From positions 1 through 5,522 of the forward strand of contig JAGORP010000117.1 of the NCBI GenBank assembly GCA_018062725.1: a DNA stretch of 5,522 nucleotides, in the 5' to 3' direction. The position numbers were made by a program, and so were the translations under genes. Source of the DNA: Flavobacterium sp. (lineage in GTDB: Bacteria; Bacteroidota; Bacteroidia; Flavobacteriales; Flavobacteriaceae). This document shows positions 1 through 5,522 of this stretch, piece by piece; the stretch's first letter is position 1; every line of letters starts with the position of its first letter. The notes beneath the pieces are model-generated. The model did no database searches. It worked only from the letters and a program-made list of their open reading frames with translations, and was not told the origin of the DNA.

Positions 1-752
1 TTCGTCCGTATCATTTTAAAACGTACATTAATCAATACACTAAAGATTGCGTGGCCGAGGTAGTGTACAAAATTCCATTTCAACAAACGATATATCCAGA
101 AGTTGAAATAGCAACACAATTACATCCCGACCTATTCCATCTTATGCGGTGGGCACTTGAAAAAAGTGACATGAAAGTCACAAAACTACTGACTAGACTC
201 ATTCAAGGTGATGCCATGCCTAATCCAAAAAAAGACACAGCTCCTATGATAGGCACATTAGGTGACATCTTTCGTTCTGTTACTTTTCAACAACCTGGAT
301 TTTCATGGGCTTTAGGCGTAAATCAAAATGAATTACATCGGGCTATGAATATATGGTTGGAAATTTTCGATACAAACAGAGCACCGGGACTGAGTGCCAT
401 CAAATTGGTTCGCCAAACTAAAGCTACACTTGGTTTTCATAAATTTCCAGTCACTGCCGTTATTCATATGGATGGCATACAATGGATACCAGCAGACAAT
501 CAATTACTCGTTCAAAATAAAATCATCAAAGCCTTTGATGAAGCAGGAATTGACTTTACCTTACATTGGGGAAAAAATGCCGATTGGAGTTATCCCTCGC
601 TTATAGACATCATGTATCCTGAAAAAAAAGAAGAGTGGATCAAACAACGCAGTCGATTATTACGTCCAGATATGGCCAAAATGTTCTCGAATGATTTCAT
701 AAACCGCCTGGGATTAGATGATTATATTGATGGTTTGGAAGCAATAGTCTAA
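1..752 (+). CDS. C-terminal part of a FAD-linked oxidase-like protein (5' end outside window)
   Basis: The reading frame is open from base 3 to the TAA at 750-752, giving 249 visible residues with no stop upstream. The gene is therefore cut by the window edge, and the GTG at 51 need not be its start. The C-terminal quarter carries an HWGK motif (bases 564-575), followed by a Tyr-Pro and Trp/Arg-rich stretch and a final LRPDMAKMFSNDFINRLGL segment. This resembles the C-terminal cap region of VAO/PCMH-type FAD-linked oxidases, such as aldonolactone or cholesterol oxidase-like proteins, where HWGK-like residues lie near the flavin and substrate. The N-terminal FAD-binding (PP-loop) domain is not visible, so cofactor and substrate cannot be confirmed. 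No signal or membrane segment is seen in this part. The gene is separated from the carotenoid block by about 270 bp and there is no sequence reason to link them. The family call is moderately sure; the substrate is unknown. Confidence 0.55.
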   Translation, partial: RPYHFKTYINQYTKDCVAEVVYKIPFQQTIYPEVEIATQLHPDLFHLMRWALEKSDMKVTKLLTRLIQGDAMPNPKKDTAPMIGTLGDIFRSVTFQQPGFSWALGVNQNELHRAMNIWLEIFDTNRAPGLSAIKLVRQTKATLGFHKFPVTAVIHMDGIQWIPADNQLLVQNKIIKAFDEAGIDFTLHWGKNADWSYPSLIDIMYPEKKEEWIKQRSRLLRPDMAKMFSNDFINRLGLDDYIDGLEAIV

Positions 753-990
753 AATTATATGTTTTATTTTACTATTTAAAAATCAAAGAAAAACTCTTCG
801 CAAATGAACCACTGGAATAGTTAAGCCTCTTAATCATTAAGGAACTCCCAAAAAGTATATTATTGCATGACTTATTTTTTGAGTGTACCCTTTCCTTCGA
901 CATTATACTACCAATAAGCTTTTTTCTTAGACCAAAATCATATTATTACAAATAAATTCAAAACAAAAGCATCAATTGGATATAATTCAT
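753..990. other. AT-rich intergenic gap without a recognisable gene
   Basis: I see no credible coding frame, tRNA or clear terminator here on either strand. The only structure is a small perfect palindrome, CTTAAT-C-ATTAAG (829-841). It has no T-run after it, so it is not a convincing terminator for the upstream oxidase gene. The right end of the gap leads into the promoter/operator of the MerR-type gene. Confidence 0.6.
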
Positions 991-998
991 TACTTTTG
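991..998 (+). promoter_or_regulatory. Bacteroidota -7 promoter box of the MerR-type regulator gene
   Basis: TACTTTTG is an exact match to the Bacteroidota -7 consensus TAnnTTTG. A start point a few bases downstream would give a leader of roughly 15 nt before the ATG at 1020. No well-spaced TTG/TTTG -33 element is visible: the nearest TTG (976-978) is only 12 nt upstream, where about 17-23 is usual. The promoter may thus be weak or factor-dependent. The box runs directly into the GTTTAAC half-site, so a protein bound there would block it. Confidence 0.55.
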
Positions 999-1030
999 TT
1001 TAACTTTTTTATAAATACTATGAACAATAT
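994..1030 (+). repeat. Copy 1 of a 37-bp operator-like module (regulator gene)
   Basis: This stretch matches the segment at 1936-1972 at 28 of 37 positions. The first 16 bases (TTTTGTTTAACTTTTT) and the last 8 (AACAATAT) are identical and in the same register. Here the left half-site TTGTTTAAC (996-1004) is intact. The inverted right half (1019-1027, TATGAACAA) matches the ideal GTTAAACAA at 6 of 9 positions. The module overlaps the -7 box and the start codon of the regulator gene, which suggests autoregulation. That the adjacent MerR-type protein binds it is an inference. Confidence 0.6.
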
Positions 1031-1916
1031 TAAAAGCTCATTCAGTATAAAAGATCTAGAAAACTTATCTGGAATCAAAGCGCACACCATCAGAATATGG
1101 GAAAAACGCTACGACGTGCTTCAACCCATGCGTACCGAAACCAATATTCGATTGTATGATTTATCAGCACTTCAAAAGTTACTGAACATTACTCTTTTAC
1201 ATGATTACGGATATAAAATTTCTAAAATATCCAAATTAGATAATGATAAAGTCAACTCTCTTGTAAGAGAAATCATCTCCGAAAAAAGCGCCAAAAATCA
1301 TGCAATAAGTGCATTCAAATTGGCCATGATGAATTTTGATCAAGGCTTATTCTTTAGAACCTATGATCATCTCTTGTCTCAAAAATCATTCAGAGAAGTG
1401 TTTTTTGAAGTCTTTATACCATTAATCACCGAAATTGGGTTTTTATGGCAAGCCGAAACCATCACACCAGCACACGAGCATTTTATCACCTATTTAATTA
1501 AACAAAAGATATTAATCAATACGGAGAGTCTACAAATCAAGGAGCCAACTCGTTTTGACAAAATCTTTGTGCTATATTTACCGTCCAATGAAATTCATGA
1601 GTTAGGTCTAATGTATCTGAATTATGAAATTCTCATGAATGGTTACAAAACCATATATTTAGGCGAAAGTGTTCCGATGGAAAGTTTGTTGGATGTTAAA
1701 AAATATTTTGATTCACTAGTATATGTTTGCTATGCTACTGTTGAACCCACAAAAGCCGAAATCAATAATTATATTTCTGAATTTAAAACTAAAATACTCG
1801 ATTCTGATACCGAACTATGGCTCTTAGGTAGAATGACCGAATTCATCCATGAAAAAAATACCGCCCCAAATATCCAAATTTTTAATTCAATTGAACGATT
1901 CTCCGAAAAGTTATAA
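1020..1916 (+). CDS. MerR-family regulator with B12-binding (CarH/LitR-like) sensor region
   Basis: The predicted protein has 298 residues. Residues about 8-75 form a MerR-type winged HTH (FSIKDLENLSGIKAHTIRIW, then a conserved NIRLY wing). Residues about 95-165 look like the helical B12-cap domain, with a Wx9EH motif (W143, E153, H154). Residues about 180-295 look like the Rossmann-type cobalamin domain, with an ExHxxG motif (E191, H193, G196) whose His is the lower cobalt ligand in CarH. Proteins of this family usually repress carotenoid genes in the dark and release DNA when light breaks the Co-C bond of adenosylcobalamin. Two departures are visible: Q144 stands where T. thermophilus CarH has His132, and the late GG motif is only G270-R271. 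I chose the ATG at 1020 because an in-frame TTG at 996 overlaps the -7 box. The gene lies 54 bp upstream of crtI, so it is probably the local carotenoid regulator. The family is sure; actual B12 or light sensing is inferred. Confidence 0.88.
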   Translation: MNNIKSSFSIKDLENLSGIKAHTIRIWEKRYDVLQPMRTETNIRLYDLSALQKLLNITLLHDYGYKISKISKLDNDKVNSLVREIISEKSAKNHAISAFKLAMMNFDQGLFFRTYDHLLSQKSFREVFFEVFIPLITEIGFLWQAETITPAHEHFITYLIKQKILINTESLQIKEPTRFDKIFVLYLPSNEIHELGLMYLNYEILMNGYKTIYLGESVPMESLLDVKKYFDSLVYVCYATVEPTKAEINNYISEFKTKILDSDTELWLLGRMTEFIHEKNTAPNIQIFNSIERFSEKL

Positions 1917-1935
1917 AGTTATCTTAAATGCTTTT

Positions 1936-1972
1936 TTTTGTTTAACTTTTTATTATTTTTGTTAAACAATAT
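1936..1972 (+). repeat. Copy 2 of the operator-like module, with a perfect 9-bp inverted repeat (crtI)
   Basis: TTGTTTAAC (1938-1946) and its exact reverse complement GTTAAACAA (1961-1969) are separated by 14 T-rich bases. The GTTWAAC cores are 21 bp apart centre to centre, about two helical turns, so a protein dimer or two dimers could bind on one face of the DNA. The right arm begins at the last base of the TATTTTTG promoter box and ends one base before the crtI ATG at 1971. This is the position expected for a repressor operator. The likely ligand is the MerR-type protein encoded immediately upstream (inference). Confidence 0.7.
1954..1961 (+). promoter_or_regulatory. Bacteroidota -7 promoter box of crtI
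   Basis: TATTTTTG fits TAnnTTTG exactly. The TTTG at 1937-1940 is only 13 nt upstream, too close for a standard -33 element, and nothing better is seen further up. Transcription would begin about 5-8 nt after the box, at or just before the ATG at 1971, giving a leaderless or nearly leaderless mRNA. The region is T-rich enough that a chance match must be considered, and crtI could also be read through from the regulator gene. Confidence 0.45.
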
Positions 1973-3431
1973 GAGAAAGAAAATAAAAATAATTGGTTCC
2001 GGATTTTCTGCACTCGCAGCAAGTTGTTATTTGGCTCAACAAGGTCATGATGTTACTGTATACGAAAAAAATAGTAGTTTAGGTGGACGTGCACGACAAT
2101 TAAAAAAAGAAGGATTCGTATTTGACATGGGACCATCTTGGTATTGGATGCCCGATGTATTTGAAAGTTTTTTCGCCGATTTTAATAAAAAGCCAAGTGA
2201 TTATTATCAATTAGATAAACTATCGCCAGGCTACCGAGTGTTTTTTGGCAAAGATGATTCGTTTGATGTTTCGGATGATTTGGAAACGATACTAGCTGAT
2301 TTTGAAAAAATTGAAACAGGAAGTGGAGCAAAACTTCGCGCCTTTATTAACGAAGCAAAAAGTAATTATCAAATTGCAATAAAAGATTTAGTGTACAGAC
2401 CAGGAGAATCAATACTGGAACTTATAACACCTCAAACTGCATTGAAACTCGATCAATTTTTTTCCAATATTAAAAGAGATGTTAGAAAAAAAATTAAAAG
2501 TAGAAAATTGCAGCAAATTCTAGAATTTCCGGTCTTGTTTTTAGGTGCAAAACCTTCCGAAACTCCATCGTTCTATAATTTTATGAATTATGCCGACTTC
2601 GGTCTTGGAACATGGCAACCTAAAAATGGTTTCTTTGATGTAATTCAAGCCATGATAACATTAGGTCAAGAACTTGGAGTTCAATTTGAAACAAATGCTT
2701 CAGTTGAAGAAATCATTGTTACCAATAATAGCGCAAGTGCACTAAAAATAAATGGAGAATTAATTCAAGCTGATATTATTCTTTCCGGAGCCGATTACCA
2801 TCATACAGAAACACTTTTACCTGAACAATATAGACAATATTCAGAATCGTATTGGGATAAAAAAGTATTTGCTCCATCGTCTTTGCTCTTTTATGTTGGT
2901 TTCAATAAAAAATTAATTAATGTGTGCCATCACAATCTATTTTTTGATACTGATTTCGAAAAACATGCTGAAGACATATACGATGCACCGCAATGGCCTG
3001 AAGAACCACTTTTTTATGCAAATTTTACCTCAATTACAAACCAACACACAGCGCCTGAAAATTGTGAAAACGCCTTTTTTTTAGTTCCCATTGCACCTAA
3101 TTTGGAAGACAATGAAGAAATCAGAGAATTGTATTTTGAAAAAATAATCACTCGTTTAGAGCAACTGACAAATCAAAGTCTTAAAAATAATATTATCTTT
3201 AAGGACTCGTTTTGTGTAAATGACTTCAAAGAGGATTATAATTCTTATAAAGGAAATGCATATGGAATGGCTAATACATTGTTACAAACCGCATTTCTAA
3301 GACCAAAATTAAAAAGTAAAAAAGTAAAAAAATTATACTTTACCGGTCAGTTGACTGTTCCCGGACCAGGTGTTCCACCCGCATTAATTTCGGGGAAACT
3401 CGTGGCCGATTTAATTCGTAAATACAGCTAG
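1971..3431 (+). CDS. crtI: Phytoene desaturase (CrtI-type carotenoid desaturase)
   Basis: The predicted protein has 486 residues, normal for bacterial CrtI. It would insert double bonds into phytoene, normally to lycopene, using FAD at the membrane surface. The N-terminus is a dinucleotide-binding fold: G9-S-G11-F-S-A14, an acidic residue at the end of strand two (E32), and GGR at 38-40. The C-terminus has GNAYGMANT (428-436) and the FAD-contacting TGQLTVPGPGVPPALISG (458-475), a Bacteroidota-style version of the bacterial phytoene dehydrogenase signature. The ATG at 1971 puts the nucleotide-binding motif at residue 9, as is usual. An in-frame TTG at 1938 lies inside the operator and is rejected. 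crtB follows after 19 bp, so the two are almost certainly cotranscribed. The gene is more AT-rich than crtB and crtZ. A desaturase with another step number or substrate (CrtN/CrtD-like) cannot be excluded by sequence alone, but the crtB partner supports CrtI. Confidence 0.93.
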   Translation: MRKKIKIIGSGFSALAASCYLAQQGHDVTVYEKNSSLGGRARQLKKEGFVFDMGPSWYWMPDVFESFFADFNKKPSDYYQLDKLSPGYRVFFGKDDSFDVSDDLETILADFEKIETGSGAKLRAFINEAKSNYQIAIKDLVYRPGESILELITPQTALKLDQFFSNIKRDVRKKIKSRKLQQILEFPVLFLGAKPSETPSFYNFMNYADFGLGTWQPKNGFFDVIQAMITLGQELGVQFETNASVEEIIVTNNSASALKINGELIQADIILSGADYHHTETLLPEQYRQYSESYWDKKVFAPSSLLFYVGFNKKLINVCHHNLFFDTDFEKHAEDIYDAPQWPEEPLFYANFTSITNQHTAPENCENAFFLVPIAPNLEDNEEIRELYFEKIITRLEQLTNQSLKNNIIFKDSFCVNDFKEDYNSYKGNAYGMANTLLQTAFLRPKLKSKKVKKLYFTGQLTVPGPGVPPALISGKLVADLIRKYS

Positions 3432-3450
3432 AATATAAAGTTACTATCCT

Positions 3451-4290
3451 ATGAAATCACTTTTTGATACCGTATCGTTTGAATGCAGTAAAAATGTCAC
3501 CAAGTCGTACAGTACTTCATTTTCAACTGCTGTAAAAATGCTCTCGCCAAGCATCCGACAAGATATTTATAACATCTACGGGTTTGTTCGTTTTGCGGAT
3601 GAAATTGTAGATTCGTTTCACGATTACAACAAAGAAGACTTATTTGAATTGTTTGAAAACGATTTAAAATTGGCGTTACAAAACAAAATCAGTTTAAACC
3701 CAGTTCTAAATTCGTTTCAACATACTGTTCATAATTATCAGATTCCAGTTGAACTGATTCAGGCGTTCATGAAAAGCATGAAAATGGATTTGGTCAAAAA
3801 TAAGTACGCTACTTTTGCCGAATATAATGAGTACATTTATGGTTCTGCCGATGTAGTGGGTCTGATGTGTCTGAAAGTTTTTGTAAACGGCGATCAAGAG
3901 AAATACAACCAATTAGAACAGTCGGCCATGCGCTTAGGTTCTGCTTTCCAAAAAGTAAATTTCCTGCGCGATTTAAAAGCCGATTACGAAGATTTAAATC
4001 GAACGTATTTCCCAAACACCGATTTATCGCAACTCGACGAACAATCGAAAAACGAAATCATTAAGGAAATTGAAGCCGATTTTGACGCAGGTTACAAAGG
4101 AATTGTTCAGTTGCCGATCGAAGCTAAATTCGGAGTATACACTGCCTATATTTATTATAAAAAGTTACTGACCAAATTAAAAAAAACGCCATCCGTCGAA
4201 ATCAAAAACACGCGTGTACGGGTTTCTGATTATCAAAAAATCGGATTGTTAGCAAAGTGTTACGTCAACTATAGATTAAACATCATCTAA
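3451..4290 (+). CDS. crtB: Phytoene synthase (squalene/phytoene synthase family)
   Basis: The predicted protein has 279 residues, the normal length for this group. It would join two geranylgeranyl diphosphates head to head to phytoene, the first committed carotenoid step. Both Mg-diphosphate-binding Asp motifs are present: D50-EIV-D54 in FVRFADEIVD, and D174-LKA-D178 after LGSAFQKVNFLRD (162-174), which also fits the family's second signature. The YGSADVVGLM segment (130-139) corresponds to the active-site helix before that motif. A YFP follows, as in YLP of other members. The N-terminus (ECSKNVTKSYSTSFS) includes the SxSF-like substrate-binding stretch, which supports the ATG at 3451. No Shine-Dalgarno sequence precedes it, as is usual in Bacteroidota. 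It lies 19 bp after crtI. Base use is visibly richer in C/G and CG dinucleotides than in crtI. Squalene synthase is an alternative of the same fold, but the context favours CrtB. Confidence 0.93.
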   Translation: MKSLFDTVSFECSKNVTKSYSTSFSTAVKMLSPSIRQDIYNIYGFVRFADEIVDSFHDYNKEDLFELFENDLKLALQNKISLNPVLNSFQHTVHNYQIPVELIQAFMKSMKMDLVKNKYATFAEYNEYIYGSADVVGLMCLKVFVNGDQEKYNQLEQSAMRLGSAFQKVNFLRDLKADYEDLNRTYFPNTDLSQLDEQSKNEIIKEIEADFDAGYKGIVQLPIEAKFGVYTAYIYYKKLLTKLKKTPSVEIKNTRVRVSDYQKIGLLAKCYVNYRLNII

Positions 4291-4300
4291 ATTGGATTTC

Positions 4301-4323
4301 GTTTTTTGTTTTTTTGTTTTTTG
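4301..4323 (+). repeat. G-T6-G-T7-G-T6-G tract between crtB and crtZ
   Basis: Three T-runs of 6, 7 and 6 bases are separated by single Gs. No hairpin precedes the tract, so it is not a standard intrinsic terminator for crtB. The first TTTG (4305-4308) can serve as the -33 element of the candidate crtZ promoter, which puts the slippage-prone runs inside the promoter spacer. It is otherwise simple low-complexity sequence. Confidence 0.5.
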
Positions 4324-4337
4324 AAGTTTAATATTTG
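4305..4337 (+). promoter_or_regulatory. Candidate promoter of crtZ
   Basis: TTTG (4305-4308) is followed after 21 nt by AATATTTG (4330-4337), which differs from TAnnTTTG only in its first base. The spacing is within the 17-23 nt used in Bacteroidota. It would give a leader of about 25 nt before the ATG at 4368. The gap between crtB and crtZ (77 bp) is longer than between crtI and crtB (19 bp), which fits an extra internal promoter. In such T-rich DNA chance matches are common. Confidence 0.35.
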
Positions 4338-4367
4338 TTAATTACTAAATTTAAATAGTATAAGATT

Positions 4368-4811
4368 ATGTGGATTCATATTTTAGTTTTTTTCCTCACT
4401 TTTTGTATCATGGAGTTTATGGCGTGGTTTACCCATAAATATGTGATGCACGGATTTTTATGGGTGTTGCACGCTGATCACCATAAAAAAGACCACGATT
4501 CATGGTTCGAGCGAAACGATGCTTTTTTCATCTTTTACGCCGTAGTAAGCATTGGATGTTTTTTATTGTGGCAAAAGGGAATTTTAGAAATCGGAATTTC
4601 AATCGGACTCGGAATATTTGCATACGGATTAGCGTATTTCATCGTACACGATATTTTTATTCACCAACGTTTTAAACTCTTCCGAAATGCTGATAATATC
4701 TATGCTAAAGGCGTACGAAGAGCACACAAAATGCACCACAAACACATTGGAAAAGGAGATGGCGAGTGCTTCGGAATGCTATTCGTACCGTTCAAATACT
4801 TTAAAAAATAA
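4368..4811 (+). CDS. crtZ: Beta-carotene 3-hydroxylase (CrtZ-type di-iron membrane hydroxylase)
   Basis: The predicted protein has 147 residues, short but normal for bacterial CrtZ. It would hydroxylate C3 of the beta-ionone rings of beta-carotene, giving zeaxanthin by way of cryptoxanthin, with O2 and a di-iron centre in the inner membrane. The histidine clusters of the fatty acid hydroxylase superfamily are all visible: H23KYVMH28, H35ADHH39, H94DIFIH99 and H120KMHH124. Hydrophobic helices lie at about 3-20, 52-68 and 72-98. The ATG at 4368 begins right at the first helix, as in homologues. The gene follows crtB by 77 bp and ends 1 bp before the A-run of a strong terminator, so it closes the carotenoid block. 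No lycopene cyclase lies between crtB and crtZ or after it, so its substrate must come from a cyclase encoded elsewhere. Confidence 0.92.
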   Translation: MWIHILVFFLTFCIMEFMAWFTHKYVMHGFLWVLHADHHKKDHDSWFERNDAFFIFYAVVSIGCFLLWQKGILEIGISIGLGIFAYGLAYFIVHDIFIHQRFKLFRNADNIYAKGVRRAHKMHHKHIGKGDGECFGMLFVPFKYFKK

Positions 4812-4812
4812 A

Positions 4813-4846
4813 AAAAATCCCGTTCGCATCAGCCAACGGGATTTTT
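4813..4846. terminator. Bidirectional intrinsic terminator between crtZ and the convergent lipoprotein gene
   Basis: AAAAATCCCGTT (4813-4824) pairs perfectly with AACGGGATTTTT (4835-4846) around a 10-nt loop. The 8-bp core ATCCCGTT/AACGGGAT is flanked by an A-run on the left and a T-run on the right. It thus acts as a rho-independent terminator for crtZ on the plus strand and for the convergent gene on the minus strand. The crtZ stop lies immediately before it, and the minus-strand stop lies 24 bp beyond its right edge. Confidence 0.9.
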
Positions 4847-4870
4847 ATATAAACTAACCTCAACATTCTT

Positions 4871-5404
4871 TTACTGCATCAATGCTTGCAACGGTTTGAG
4901 TTGCTCCATATCGATGTTTGATTTTTGAAGCACCGATAGCATCGTCATGATGTGATTCGGATTCATCTCATCTCCGGTCACGCGAATGACCGCAAAACCA
5001 TTTTCTTTCTTATTCGCATATACGATGAATTCTTCAATTTTGTCCTCAGTTCCCACAAAACTAATCGACGCGCCTTCGCTACCCGAACCTACTTTAATCA
5101 ATTGCTGGTAAGTTTCGTCTTTAAGTATTGCGTTTAATTTGTCTTTTTCAAACTGATATTCTTTCTGATTCGTTCCATCGGCTTTAAAAGCAATGATGTT
5201 TACATTATCAAATGCATCTAAGGCTTCTTTTTGCTCGGCTGTGAGTTGCTCGGAAGCCACATTTAAAATATTGGCAGAAACATCCAAGGCAATAAAATTT
5301 TTCTTCTCTGAATTTTCTACAAAAAACTTCTGCAAAGTAGGTTGACTGTTGCAACTGGCCAAAAGCAAACTCACGGCAATGGCAATGTACACTATAGTTT
5401 TCAT
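4871..5404 (-). CDS. DUF4252-like outer-surface or periplasmic lipoprotein
   Basis: The predicted protein has 177 residues. The N-terminus is a lipoprotein signal peptide: MKT, a hydrophobic stretch (4-16) and the lipobox L15-A16-S17-C18, so the mature protein should be lipidated on Cys18. The rest is a soluble alpha/beta domain rich in charged residues, with short beta-strands such as FIALDVSANIL, ISFVGTEDKIEEFIVYA and FAVIRVTGDEMN, and a helical C-terminus ending in a leucine-rich PLQALMQ. Length and pattern fit the DUF4252 family of Bacteroidota lipoproteins, whose function is unknown to me. The ATG at 5402-5404 is supported by the immediate signal peptide. A hairpin lies 14 nt upstream of it, and another gene in the same direction ends 72 bp upstream, so the two may form an operon. 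It converges on crtZ and shows no functional link with carotenoid synthesis. No Shine-Dalgarno is seen. Confidence 0.75.
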   Translation of the reverse strand: MKTIVYIAIAVSLLLASCNSQPTLQKFFVENSEKKNFIALDVSANILNVASEQLTAEQKEALDAFDNVNIIAFKADGTNQKEYQFEKDKLNAILKDETYQQLIKVGSGSEGASISFVGTEDKIEEFIVYANKKENGFAVIRVTGDEMNPNHIMTMLSVLQKSNIDMEQLKPLQALMQ

Positions 5405-5418
5405 GATGGGATGATTAT

Positions 5419-5456
5419 AACAAGGGCAACTTCAATTTCTTGTCGCTGCCCTTGTT
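5419..5456 (-). other. Hairpin between two reverse-strand genes (possible weak terminator or attenuator)
   Basis: AACAAGGGCA (5419-5428) and TGCCCTTGTT (5447-5456) form a perfect 10-bp stem. In minus-strand RNA it extends by a G-U and a C-G pair to 12 bp with a 14-nt loop, while on the plus strand the first of these would be a mismatch. This hints that it works in the minus-strand transcript. The bases after the 3' arm (ATAATC) contain no U-run, so it is not a standard intrinsic terminator. It could partly stop transcription, protect the upstream mRNA's 3' end, or affect translation of the lipoprotein whose ATG lies 14 nt downstream. Confidence 0.55.
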
Positions 5457-5476
5457 TGATTGATGATTTATTTTTT

Positions 5477-5522
5477 TCATTTACTTGCTTTCTCCAATTC
5501 GGCTCCGCCTGGTAAATTCATT
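5477..5522 (-). CDS. C-terminal end of a reverse-strand gene, probably a DUF4252 paralogue (partial)
   Basis: Reading the minus strand from the window edge, one frame ends MNLPGGAELEKASK and then TGA (5479-5477). The stop lies 72 bp before the lipoprotein start and in the same direction, and the inter-gene hairpin lies in between. DUF4252 genes often occur as neighbouring pairs in Flavobacteriaceae, and a Lys-rich C-terminal tail of this kind is compatible with that. With 14 residues visible, both the coding status and the family are tentative; the Met seen here is not the start. Confidence 0.4.
   Translation of the reverse strand, partial: MNLPGGAELEKASK

Noticed and set aside
829..841. CTTAAT-C-ATTAAG palindrome in the gap after the oxidase gene
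   Set aside because: The stem is AT-rich with a one-base loop and no following T-run; likely chance in AT-rich DNA.
981..986. TATAAT hexamer resembling an E. coli -10 box before the regulator gene
   Set aside because: Bacteroidota sigma factors use TAnnTTTG, and an exact copy lies just downstream; the hexamer is expected by chance in AT-rich DNA.
996..1019. In-frame TTG that would extend the MerR-type protein by eight residues (MFNFFINT)
   Set aside because: It overlaps the exact TAnnTTTG box and would lie upstream of the expected transcript start. The ATG at 1020 fits the HTH position.
1938..1970. In-frame TTG that would extend CrtI by eleven residues and gives a similar MFNF start to the regulator extension
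   Set aside because: The similarity comes from translating the shared operator repeat. CrtI homologues begin a few residues before the GxG motif, as with the ATG at 1971.
3344..3394. Departures from the textbook phytoene dehydrogenase signature in TGQLTVPGPGVPPALISG
   Set aside because: From general knowledge, the GQLTVPGPGVPP form is usual for Bacteroidota CrtI proteins, so it does not suggest loss of function.
3692..3699. GTTTAAAC inside crtB, resembling the operator core
   Set aside because: It lacks the TTGTTTAAC arm and the paired second site, and lies inside a conserved coding frame.
3706..4064. Short overlapping open frames on both strands inside crtB
   Set aside because: They lie within the well-conserved crtB frame and their translations show no recognisable protein features.

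Overview
The window looks like chromosomal DNA of a member of the Bacteroidota, most likely a Flavobacteriaceae species. The DNA is AT-rich, start codons lack Shine-Dalgarno sequences, TAnnTTTG-type promoter boxes are present, and the lipoprotein and carotenoid enzymes are of the Bacteroidota type. This assignment rests on sequence style and protein motifs, not on a database search.

Layout: (1) the C-terminal part of a FAD-linked oxidase-like protein runs in from the left edge. (2) A gene-poor AT-rich gap of about 270 bp follows. (3) A forward carotenoid block comes next: a MerR-type regulator with a B12-binding (CarH/LitR-like) sensor region, phytoene desaturase crtI, phytoene synthase crtB and beta-carotene hydroxylase crtZ. 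(4) A strong bidirectional hairpin terminator separates this block from a convergent reverse-strand locus. (5) That locus holds a complete DUF4252-type lipoprotein and, at the right edge, the last 14 codons of a second reverse-strand gene, probably a paralogue.

How the genes work together: CrtB would condense two geranylgeranyl diphosphates to phytoene, CrtI would desaturate it to lycopene, and CrtZ would hydroxylate beta-ionone rings to give zeaxanthin-type xanthophylls. No lycopene cyclase is present, so that step must be encoded elsewhere. The regulator gene lies directly upstream of crtI, as expected for a local and possibly light/B12-responsive repressor.

The most interesting signal is a shared 37-bp module in front of both the regulator gene and crtI (28 of 37 positions identical). 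It carries TTGTTTAAC and, 14 nt further on, an exact inverted copy GTTAAACAA at crtI or a degraded one at the regulator gene. The motifs abut TAnnTTTG boxes, so it looks like the regulator's own operator. At crtI the box lies so close to the ATG that the mRNA may be leaderless. The regulator keeps the B12 His-ligand motif but has Gln where CarH has its light-state histidine, so its light response could differ from the CarH model.
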